From JBCCWR01 sp039193385 (GTDB taxonomy: Bacteria > Verrucomicrobiota > Verrucomicrobiia > Methylacidiphilales > JBCCWR01), in contig JBCCWR010000001.1 of NCBI GenBank assembly GCA_039193385.1, positions 10,048 through 74,047 of the forward strand: a stretch of 64,000 nucleotides of DNA, given 5' to 3'. How positions within the stretch are numbered: position 1 is the first letter of the stretch; each line of letters opens with the position of its first letter. The notes beneath the pieces are model-generated. The model worked only from the letters and a program-made list of their open reading frames with translations. It made no database searches and was not told the DNA's origin. Shown here in pieces: positions 14,898-22,390 of the stretch. The position numbers were made by a program, and so were the translations under genes.

Positions 14898-16841
14898 CTA
14901 AGGAGCAGGAGATTCCACTTTATGTGCTTTTAAGGGATGGTCCGAATATTGAGTCCAACTGATAACTTTATCTCCTGAAAACATGACTACAGAGAGTCCG
15001 TAATACCAAATACTATCCGAGAAAGCGCGTGGCGTGCCTTGAACAGCGAGCACGACATCCTTGGAAGAGCCTATAGTAAAGAAGTCAGGAGGATTGCTAA
15101 CCGATTGACGAGGAAGAAGCTTCACTGTTAATGGGTCGTTATCCGTGCTGTTCCAGGTGGTGACTTTGCGATCTGAGAAGGTGACAGATGATAATTTATA
15201 AAACCAAACGTTGGCTTCTTTTGAAGTCGGTTCTCCCATAATACGTACAACATCTTCCTCACTGGATCCCACAGTTATGAAATTCATGCTGTCGGTAGAT
15301 GAAGCCTGAGAAACAGGGGCTATATTGGTTTCACTAGTTTTTTGTTTGCTTTCAGATGTGTTGGTGGTGGAAAGGGATTGTAAATCCTCCTCGGTTAGCT
15401 CAGTTATAACGGGTTTGATATCTGTCAAAATTTGAGGTGCTTCAGTAATAGATTCTAATAGAGGCGTTTGAGATGGTTGCTCCGTTGTGGGTTCAATATC
15501 ATCCTTTACTACTTCGGTTTCTTGATTGGATTCTGCGGAGGTTGTAGATAGAGGCTCTTGGACGCTAAGTCTTGGCTCCGAAATTTTTGGTTCAGTCGGT
15601 TTCTCAAGGCCCAGCTCTTCCAGAATATCTTTTGGTTCTGTTGAGTTCTTGGATGTCGACTGAAACATTTGATCTGGCCGGAAGATAAAGAAAGCTGTCA
15701 TGGTTGCGGCGTAGATAAAAATGAGTGCTATGATGATTAATAGTTTGAAGTCTATTTCTTTTCTGGATTTTTTGTAGGTGCTAACATTGACTGCAGCAGT
15801 CTTATCATAATGTGAGGCAATGTTGTTCGGATCTGCTTCACGTGAGGTTGGAAGTTTTGGTAATGCTTCCGCTGGCTTATTTGGTTGATTTGATTGTTGA
15901 TGGTGATTTGGCTGTATTTGTTGTTTAAATGGTTTGGGTGCTGAAGAAATGAGAGGTGCCGGAGAAACAGGGGTATTGGGGGTATTGGAAGTAAGATTAG
16001 CATTAGAAATACTTGGCTCATTTTCTTCAGGCTGTTCTGCAGAAAGATGTTCTTGGGGAGGATTTTCCTGTAGCAAAGGTGGAGTGGAAAGTGTTTGCGG
16101 GGATTCTCTATGTTCCGTCTGTTCTTGGTCTTCGGATGTCGTTTCGCTTAAGACAGGTTCAGCCTCTTGTTGCTCAGTATGCTCCTCAGGTGTAAGTGAG
16201 TTGACCTGAAGGGGTATTTTCTTTGTCGGTGCTGACGATTTACTCTTTTCTCTTTTCTCAGAAGGCGTAGATGTTGATTGATCTATGGCTGAGGTTGAGA
16301 CTTTTTGCTGTTGTGGTTCGCTTTGACCGAAAAACTGTGGAGGTGGCATAGCTTCAGGGCTAAGCCGCATAACAGGTCGCGGGGTCTTTTTGGTGGGAGC
16401 ATCCGACTCGATGGGTTGGTCTAAGCTGAGTTCTGGTTGAGCAACAGGTTCTGATGTGGCTGCAGGATTGGATGGTAAAGAAGTTTCGGCAGGGCTCTCT
16501 GCTTGTTGACTCGCTCCGTTAGTTTCTTTGTTTTGAGGAAGAATAGGCAAACTTTCTTCGAACTCATCGAACTTGATTTTTTCAACCGCTTGAATGTTGC
16601 CACGAGAAATTTTAACTGTATGTGCACCATCATCATCAATCTCTGCCGAGCAAATTTTACCGTAGGCGATGTTAATCTCTTTGAGATGAGCCTTGGCATG
16701 GTCGCGGAGTTTGGAGTTCTCTGCAAATCGGTCCGGGTGCCACACATCGACCAGTTCGTAGTAGGCTTGGTTAATTTGCTCTGTGCTTGCACCTGGAAGC
16801 AGTCCTAAAATTTTGTAGTATTTGGTAAGATCTTGTTCCAT
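14898..16841 (-). CDS. Membrane-anchored J-domain protein with two C-terminal SmpA-like repeats
   Basis: A 647-residue mosaic. Residues 1-70 are a DnaJ J domain (KYYKILGLLPGAS..., His35-Pro36-Asp37), able to stimulate a DnaK partner. Residues 90-355 are a Pro/Glu/Ser/Gln-rich disordered linker. Residues 366-387 are one transmembrane helix. Two 45-residue units at about 525-567 and 590-632 share the pattern FxTxGSSxxxVxxxxGxP...WxYxLSxVxFSxxKVxxW, resembling SmpA/BamE-like folds common in PVC proteins. The J domain should be cytoplasmic and the repeats outside, suggesting a link between chaperone activity and the envelope (inference). Upstream on the same strand lies a broken gene for an exported protein. 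Confidence 0.8.
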   Translation of the reverse strand: MEQDLTKYYKILGLLPGASTEQINQAYYELVDVWHPDRFAENSKLRDHAKAHLKEINIAYGKICSAEIDDDGAHTVKISRGNIQAVEKIKFDEFEESLPILPQNKETNGASQQAESPAETSLPSNPAATSEPVAQPELSLDQPIESDAPTKKTPRPVMRLSPEAMPPPQFFGQSEPQQQKVSTSAIDQSTSTPSEKREKSKSSAPTKKIPLQVNSLTPEEHTEQQEAEPVLSETTSEDQEQTEHRESPQTLSTPPLLQENPPQEHLSAEQPEENEPSISNANLTSNTPNTPVSPAPLISSAPKPFKQQIQPNHHQQSNQPNKPAEALPKLPTSREADPNNIASHYDKTAAVNVSTYKKSRKEIDFKLLIIIALIFIYAATMTAFFIFRPDQMFQSTSKNSTEPKDILEELGLEKPTEPKISEPRLSVQEPLSTTSAESNQETEVVKDDIEPTTEQPSQTPLLESITEAPQILTDIKPVITELTEEDLQSLSTTNTSESKQKTSETNIAPVSQASSTDSMNFITVGSSEEDVVRIMGEPTSKEANVWFYKLSSVTFSDRKVTTWNSTDNDPLTVKLLPRQSVSNPPDFFTIGSSKDVVLAVQGTPRAFSDSIWYYGLSVVMFSGDKVISWTQYSDHPLKAHKVESPAP

Positions 16842-16867
16842 GTCCCAAGTCTAATGAAATCAACTAA

Positions 16868-17275
16868 TTATGATAATTGTGGCCTAAGATATGGCTGTTG
16901 GTCAACGGGTCTTTTTAAGATAGTTACGCGTTCCGCTTTTGACGAGGTAAGAGCATTGGCCGTGCATTGATAAAGATTTCGGGAAAAATGAATAACTTTC
17001 TTATAGGAGTAACGAATGAATCCAGGCTTGTTCTGGTAGATGCGCATAACTCGCTCAAGGTCTTTGATAGCTTGTTCTGGGGTATGGCCCCAGCCGTAGG
17101 GTTGAATGAGGATGCGTACTGTATTATCTTTGGCTGCATATCCTTTTCTAATCTGTAGATCACGCTACACAAAGTTTTCATACACAGAATTAGCCAAAGT
17201 CTTGTTGGCGATGAGTGTTGATGTAAGTGAGATCAAAGTGATAAAAAGAATTGGTTTGAAGAAATTTTGCGTCAT
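16868..17275 (-). pseudogene. Exported protein gene interrupted by one amber codon
   Basis: From the ATG at 17275 the minus strand reads a signal peptide (MTQNFFKPILFITLISLTST then LIANKTLANSVYENFV), an in-frame TAG at 17165-17167, and then an open frame of 98 residues with protein-like composition, including RILIQPYGWGHTPEQAIKDL and ERVMRIYQNKPGFIRYSYKK, up to a TAA at 16868. I do not recognise the family. A frame continuing on both sides of a single stop suggests a recent nonsense mutation, a sequencing error or readthrough. Other start codons after the stop are poor. Confidence 0.55.
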
Positions 17276-17355
17276 AAAACAATAGAGAATTATTCATATA
17301 AATCATCAACTGGCAAAGAGGTTAAATAAGCTTTCCGTCTTCAATTTGCAGCCTT

Positions 17356-18030
17356 ATGAAAAAGATCGTATTAACTGGAGTTACTCGTGGACTCGGTGCC
17401 GCGCTGGCAAGGTATTTTTCTGAGCAGGGTCATGTTGTGCTGGGATGTGGCCGTTCTCAGGAAAATGTTTTAAAAATACAAAAAGAGCTGGGCGAACCGC
17501 ATATGGTAGAAGTTGTTGATGTTGCAGATGATGAAGCCGTTAAACAGTGGGCTGAGCATATCATGGCTTCTTATGAAGCACCTGATTTTTTGATTAATAA
17601 TGCAGCCTTGATGAATAAAACAGTTTCGTTATGGGAAGTGCCTGTTGAAAATTTTGATGCTGTTGTTGATGTTAATATCAAAGGCGTAGCCAATGTTATT
17701 CGTCATTTTGTGCCTGCTATGGTCATGCGTAAACGCGGTGTGATTATCAATTTTAGTTCAGGATGGGGACGTTCTGTTTCACCCGACGTGGCTCCCTATT
17801 GCGCCACTAAGTGGGCTATAGAAGGCTTGACCAAGGCGCTTGCACATGAATTACCACAAGGTATGGCTGCTGTGCCTTTGAATCCCGGTATCATAGACAC
17901 AGATATGCTGCGTAGTTGTTGGCAGGAATCGGCTGGTGCTTATCCCACGGCTGATGAATGGGTTAAAAAGGCTGGTTCTAAGATTCTAAAAGTCGAAGCA
18001 TCGGACAATGGTGTATCACTATCTGTGTGA
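17356..18030 (+). CDS. Short-chain dehydrogenase/reductase
   Basis: A 224-residue classical SDR. TGVTRGLG binds the cofactor near the N-terminus, FLINNAAL is the NNAG-like motif, and the catalytic residues are the Ser of INFSSGWG and the Tyr and Lys of YCATK. GCGRSQ after the second strand could suit NADP(H). The substrate is unknown. Family members of this length reduce small carbonyl compounds. No operon partner is visible. Copy C of the dispersed repeat follows it. Confidence 0.88.
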   Translation: MKKIVLTGVTRGLGAALARYFSEQGHVVLGCGRSQENVLKIQKELGEPHMVEVVDVADDEAVKQWAEHIMASYEAPDFLINNAALMNKTVSLWEVPVENFDAVVDVNIKGVANVIRHFVPAMVMRKRGVIINFSSGWGRSVSPDVAPYCATKWAIEGLTKALAHELPQGMAAVPLNPGIIDTDMLRSCWQESAGAYPTADEWVKKAGSKILKVEASDNGVSLSV

Positions 18031-18087
18031 TATGCTTTTTGATATCTTTAAACCGGCATTGAGCAATAGCAACACGACCATCTTCCC

Positions 18088-18136
18088 AAGCTTTCACACA
18101 TCTGACTCGCCCTCTATTGCTTAATACAGGTTAGAA
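18088..18136 (+). repeat. Dispersed intergenic repeat, copy C (49 bp)
   Basis: Aligns without gaps to copies D, E and F over 49 bp, from AAGCTTTCACACATCTG to TTGCTTAATACAGGTTAGAA. It is closest to copy F but has the most altered core. It lies between the SDR gene and a small lipoprotein gene. Confidence 0.6.
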
Positions 18137-18177
18137 TTGACTGGTCAAATCTCTCTTAACAATTTAGCAATGGACTA

Positions 18178-18378
18178 ATGAATATATTACGAGTTTGCAT
18201 ATTCTGTGGGGTGGGTGTTGTTCTGATTTTTAGTTTGAGTTCTTGTGCGCAAATGCGCACAGATCCTGAAAAAGAGGGTTGGCAAGGACCAGGCGTCAGT
18301 AAAAACGAAGTGGATTACGCTGGTGAGCATCCAGCAGATACGCGCGTGGATGCTTTTCGTTTTAAGAAGACGCTATAG
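18178..18378 (+). CDS. Small predicted lipoprotein
   Basis: A 66-residue protein with a lipoprotein signal: hydrophobic VCIFCGVGVVLIFSLSSC, the lipobox being LSSC with the acylated Cys at 23. The short mature part (AQMRTDPEKEGWQGPGVSKN and onward) has no recognised domain. It overlaps the end of the convergent creC-like gene by 17 bp. Function is unknown. The clear lipobox supports a real gene. Confidence 0.65.
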   Translation: MNILRVCIFCGVGVVLIFSLSSCAQMRTDPEKEGWQGPGVSKNEVDYAGEHPADTRVDAFRFKKTL

Positions 18379-19822
18379 GGAGTTGCAGTTGGGCTTTGGT
18401 TCCAGAGTCTTGGTTATTTCTTTTTGTCAGTTGAATTTCCCCACCGTGTAAAGTAGCCACTTCCTTCACAAAGGGAAGACCGAGCCCAGAGCTCTTGTGT
18501 TTTGAGTCAGGGCGAGGAAGTGAGTAGAAACGATCAAATATTTTATCTTGTGCGTACTCGGGGATACCCGTGCCTTGATCTTCGATCATTATATAGGCTA
18601 TGGCATTCTTACAAGTAAGAGATACCTGAATGGCACCTTTCTTTGGGCTAAAATCAATAGCGTTTTGCAGCAAATTTAAAATGGCCTGATGGAGTAGGAA
18701 CGCATCACCCTTTACATAGATATGATCCTCTAAGTTCATTTGAAGACTTAACTGTTTTGCCATTAAAAGAGGGGTCCTGCTATTAATGGTTTGCTGGATT
18801 AATGGATTCAGATCGATCGGTTCATAGGTTTCAAGTGACTTAATAGATTCGAGAGAGGCCAGTCTTAGCATTTTTTCAATAATGCCTGTTATGCGTTGGG
18901 CCTCATTCTTGATGTTAGTGAGGAATTTATGGCGTTGCGCGAGTGACATACGTTCCTGCAAAAGTTCAGCCGCTCCTCGTATAGCCGAAACAGGGCTTTT
19001 AAGTTCGTGCGTTAATGTTTGTACATACTGTTCAACGTATTGGCGGCCTTCGAGGGCGTCCCGCATTTCTTCAAAAGCGAAGCCAAGTTTTTTTAATTCA
19101 CGCGCCATGAAGAGTTGTGGCAATTTCACACGCTGGCCATCACGCACCTGACGAGCATACTGAGTTAAAGCGGATATGGGATGCGTGAGCCAGAATGAAA
19201 TAAGCAGTCCGAGCATGATTGTGCCCAGACCGGCATATATTCCAGTGCGTATTACTTTCTGAGTGGCGGTATGGATAAATTCACTCAGACCTGTTGTCGG
19301 TTTGCATAAGGTAAGCACACCAATAAGTTTGCCATCTTTTATCATAGGTGAGGCAACATAGAGCGTGCTGGCTGTGGGGTTAGATGGGTCATCTTTGGTG
19401 GAACGGGCCCCATATTTTCCCTGAAGCGTAAGCTTCACATCGCGCCAATGCGAATAGTCTGCGCCGATTTTGGCTCTTTTCTCTGGTGCCCGCGAATCAT
19501 AAAGGATGAATCCCTTGGCATCTGTTATGTATATATCGACATCAATATTATTTTTAAGACGTCCATAGATCTGTGCCTGAGGGTTCGTTGTGTGAACATG
19601 GGCGAAGATACGCTCAAGCTTTGCTTTATGAATGACATTATCTTGTTCATGCAGTGCTTGTGTAACCAGTGATGCCAGCAGATTGGATGAATCAACGAGT
19701 GATTCTTCAATGGACTCGAGATAGCGCGGGCGAAGCTCATTGATCACCGAATGGGTCAGATAATAAATACCAATAGCGGTAATTAAGATATAGGAAAGAA
19801 AGATGCCACGTCGTATGGTCAT
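18362..19822 (-). CDS. creC: CreC-like sensor histidine kinase
   Basis: A 486-residue membrane kinase. The N-terminal helix and a periplasmic sensor containing DIYITDAKGFILYDS, DYSHWRDVKLTLQGKYGARS and TLYVASPMIKDGKLIGVL closely match E. coli CreC. A second helix at about 192-212 and a HAMP segment follow, then the H box YVQTLTHELKSPVSAIRGAA with the phospho-accepting His272 and a HATPase with DQGTGIP, FDRFYSLPRP and SSGLGLPFV. In enterobacteria CreC phosphorylates CreB and responds to carbon metabolism and envelope state. Its likely partner CreB is about 36 kb away at 55692-56420 and creD at 60135. Here the kinase stands alone. Confidence 0.88.
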   Translation of the reverse strand: MTIRRGIFLSYILITAIGIYYLTHSVINELRPRYLESIEESLVDSSNLLASLVTQALHEQDNVIHKAKLERIFAHVHTTNPQAQIYGRLKNNIDVDIYITDAKGFILYDSRAPEKRAKIGADYSHWRDVKLTLQGKYGARSTKDDPSNPTASTLYVASPMIKDGKLIGVLTLCKPTTGLSEFIHTATQKVIRTGIYAGLGTIMLGLLISFWLTHPISALTQYARQVRDGQRVKLPQLFMARELKKLGFAFEEMRDALEGRQYVEQYVQTLTHELKSPVSAIRGAAELLQERMSLAQRHKFLTNIKNEAQRITGIIEKMLRLASLESIKSLETYEPIDLNPLIQQTINSRTPLLMAKQLSLQMNLEDHIYVKGDAFLLHQAILNLLQNAIDFSPKKGAIQVSLTCKNAIAYIMIEDQGTGIPEYAQDKIFDRFYSLPRPDSKHKSSGLGLPFVKEVATLHGGEIQLTKRNNQDSGTKAQLQLPIASS

Positions 19823-19939
19823 GAGATTTCATCAATTAACAATACTGCACAGAGTAACAGGATCACTTCCAATTAACAGCTTGACCCGTTAGATAGATTA
19901 AGGAAGATACGTTTACAAGCAACCAATGAAAAAACTACC

Positions 19940-20620
19940 ATGATTAAAACTACCTTTCTCACCTTTATTTCTTTACTGACAGCATCTGTTTTGCAAGCTG
20001 CTGAACCTATCCAACTCTTTAATGGCAATGACATTGAAGGTTGGACGAAAAAAGGAGGAAACGCTACCTACGAAGTCATAGATGGTGTAATCATCGGTAC
20101 CACCGCAAAAGATAATTCCCCTAATACCTTTCTTTGTCCGCCCAACAAATACGGTAACTTTGAGCTGACTTTTGAAGTGAATTGTGACACAGATTTGAAT
20201 AGTGGAGTTCAGGTACGTTCACAAGATAATCCCTCAGATCTGCCTGATAGCCTGGATGAAAAATCAAAGAAGAAAGCCATAGGACGAACTAAATCCGGAA
20301 GTCTATGTGGGCCACAGGTTGAAATTGCTGCTAAACCAAAAGCGGGTTCTGTTTACTTTGAGGGTGTTGGCGGTTGGATTCTTTTATCCGATGAAAAATT
20401 AGCTTTGAAAAGCTACAAAAAGGATGCATGGAACAGCTATAAAGTTCGAGCCGTAGATTCGAACATTCAGGTCTGGATTAATGGTGAAAAAGTTACAGAT
20501 GGAGAAGACACAATGTCTGGTTTCAAGGAGGGTTATATCGGGTTGCAGGTTCACCGTATTAAACCGGGAACAGGACCTTTCCAGGTGCGTTTTCGCAATA
20601 TTACGATTACTGAGCTATAA
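19940..20620 (+). CDS. Secreted DUF1080 (3-keto-disaccharide hydrolase-like) protein
   Basis: Signal peptide MIKTTFLTFISLLTASVLQA followed by the DUF1080 domain: IQLFNGNDIEGWTKKGG, TFLCPPNKYGNFELTFEVNC, DLNSGVQVRSQ, and WNSYKVRAVDSNIQVWINGE. This concanavalin-like fold is abundant in Planctomycetes and Verrucomicrobia. Some members hydrolyse 3-keto-disaccharides or bind carbohydrate. It sits next to a sulfatase and a GH71/99-like gene, which supports a role in external polysaccharide breakdown (inference). Confidence 0.88.
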   Translation: MIKTTFLTFISLLTASVLQAAEPIQLFNGNDIEGWTKKGGNATYEVIDGVIIGTTAKDNSPNTFLCPPNKYGNFELTFEVNCDTDLNSGVQVRSQDNPSDLPDSLDEKSKKKAIGRTKSGSLCGPQVEIAAKPKAGSVYFEGVGGWILLSDEKLALKSYKKDAWNSYKVRAVDSNIQVWINGEKVTDGEDTMSGFKEGYIGLQVHRIKPGTGPFQVRFRNITITEL

Positions 20621-20661
20621 ATGAGGTTCTGTTATTCTTTTTCTTTTTGTGACTAGGCACT

Positions 20662-22311
20662 TTAAAGATTTTCAAGTTCGGGAGGAATGATTACCTTTTT
20701 TCCTTTTATTTTAAGTTTCTGAACCAGGTCAATTTGTTCATCAACCTGTCCAGGTTCAGCAGCATTACCTCCGGGAATGAATTCGCCATAAGGTCGTTCG
20801 AAAATTTGCAGAACTTCGGTTAACTTCTTCTGCATCTCTTTTTTCTTAGGTTTGTATTCAGCAGATGCGGCTAGATTATCCATTTCTTTAGGGTCTTTGC
20901 TCATATTATAAAGCTGGTCTTCTTTCCAGAAACCAGGGTGATCAGCTCCTCTAAAACCTATACCTGGTCTATTTAAGGGGCTTATAGCTTTGGGTAACTT
21001 TTGGAGGCTGACTTTCTTGATCGTTTGGATTCGTTCCTGTGTATGACGTGAGGCGATGTATTTCCATTCGTGAGTCATGATGGCTCTGGCAGATCCTATT
21101 TCAAAATAAAGATGATCTCTCCATTCGTTTTGAGGTGCCTTACCATCTTTAAATAGCGGGCTTAAACTGATACCATGTATTTTATAATCTGAGGGCACTT
21201 CAGCTTGAGCTAGATCAAAAAAAGTAGGCACCATATCTATATTTTGCACGAGTTCATTGCACTCTAATCCGGCAGATATACCTGCAGGCCAGCGCATTAG
21301 TAGGGGAATATGACTGCCGTTGTGTGCATACACACAGCCCTTATCGCTACTGCCGTGGTCTGGGGCAAAAACAACGAGTGTATTGTTATCTATGCCTAGT
21401 GCTTGAAGTTTATCCAGCAGTACTCCTAAGTTGGCATCTATCCATGCTCTACCGAAGTGGGTTTTAGGATCCAGACCTTTCTCCTGCAGAAGCTGCAAGA
21501 GGTTTTGACGTGCTTGGACAACTTCCGGGTCTGGCTCAACATAACCTTGTCCCGTGTTCTCTGGTTCTGTCATACTTTTGTACCATTCCCCATTGGGACC
21601 ATGGAGTAAGGTGCTGCAATAGTGCAGGTAAAAAGGTTTCTTTTTTTGGGTCTGTGTTTCAATAAATTCCAGAGCGGCTTGCATGGTCCATTCTGGGTTA
21701 TGAGAAGAGTAAGGCTTATTCATATTTCCCCAATAAATATGCTTAGCCCACGTAAAGCCCCGTTTCATGATCAACTTGCGATAAACGAGTTCATTCGCTT
21801 TAAAAACATCTGAAACCTCTGGGCTATGCTTCTCAGTCTTTACAGGCTTAATACCGTACTTGAGTTCGTCCTCACTTGTCCCTTCAGTACCATGCACATG
21901 GTATTTGCCGACAAAACCTGTGGCATAGCCGTTAGCAGCGAGAACAGCTCCGACATTCATATTATCCTCTTCCAGACCCATGTTGAATGCAACATGCCCT
22001 TGCTGGCCCGGAGGACATTCATTTAAATAAGACTTATCATAAGCTGCGCCTGCATAGCGCCCTGTCAAAAAAGTGTAGCGTGAGGGGGTGCAAACAGTGC
22101 TGCTCACATAGGCTTTATTAAATTTAATACCCTCGGCGGCCATACGTTCTAGATTTGGCGTGTAGGTTTCTCCACCATAAGGGCTTAATTCTTCAAAGTC
22201 CTGATCATCTATGAGAAACATAATAATATTGGGCTTCGAGGAAGCATGAGCCATCTGGCACAAGACACCTATTAAGAAAATAGAAATTAGTTGAGTGAAA
22301 GCGGTCTTCAT
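20662..22311 (-). CDS. Secreted formylglycine-dependent sulfatase
   Basis: A 549-residue type I sulfatase with a signal peptide ending near AHA. The alkaline-phosphatase fold shows NIIMFLIDDQDFEEL (metal-binding Asp35-Asp36) and the CTPSR motif with Cys74, which must be converted to formylglycine. GFVGKYHVHG and FAPDHGSSDKG give the Lys/His and the Asp-His metal ligands. In Verrucomicrobiota such enzymes desulfate algal or host glycans. The glycan cannot be named from sequence. No formylglycine-generating enzyme gene is visible in the window. Confidence 0.92.
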   Translation of the reverse strand: MKTAFTQLISIFLIGVLCQMAHASSKPNIIMFLIDDQDFEELSPYGGETYTPNLERMAAEGIKFNKAYVSSTVCTPSRYTFLTGRYAGAAYDKSYLNECPPGQQGHVAFNMGLEEDNMNVGAVLAANGYATGFVGKYHVHGTEGTSEDELKYGIKPVKTEKHSPEVSDVFKANELVYRKLIMKRGFTWAKHIYWGNMNKPYSSHNPEWTMQAALEFIETQTQKKKPFYLHYCSTLLHGPNGEWYKSMTEPENTGQGYVEPDPEVVQARQNLLQLLQEKGLDPKTHFGRAWIDANLGVLLDKLQALGIDNNTLVVFAPDHGSSDKGCVYAHNGSHIPLLMRWPAGISAGLECNELVQNIDMVPTFFDLAQAEVPSDYKIHGISLSPLFKDGKAPQNEWRDHLYFEIGSARAIMTHEWKYIASRHTQERIQTIKKVSLQKLPKAISPLNRPGIGFRGADHPGFWKEDQLYNMSKDPKEMDNLAASAEYKPKKKEMQKKLTEVLQIFERPYGEFIPGGNAAEPGQVDEQIDLVQKLKIKGKKVIIPPELENL

Positions 22312-22390
22312 AATCTGTGGTGATGTTAAGACTTGTTTTGCTATAAGATGCTTACTTTTCAGTATGATTTAAATGTAAATTTCCAGTTTT

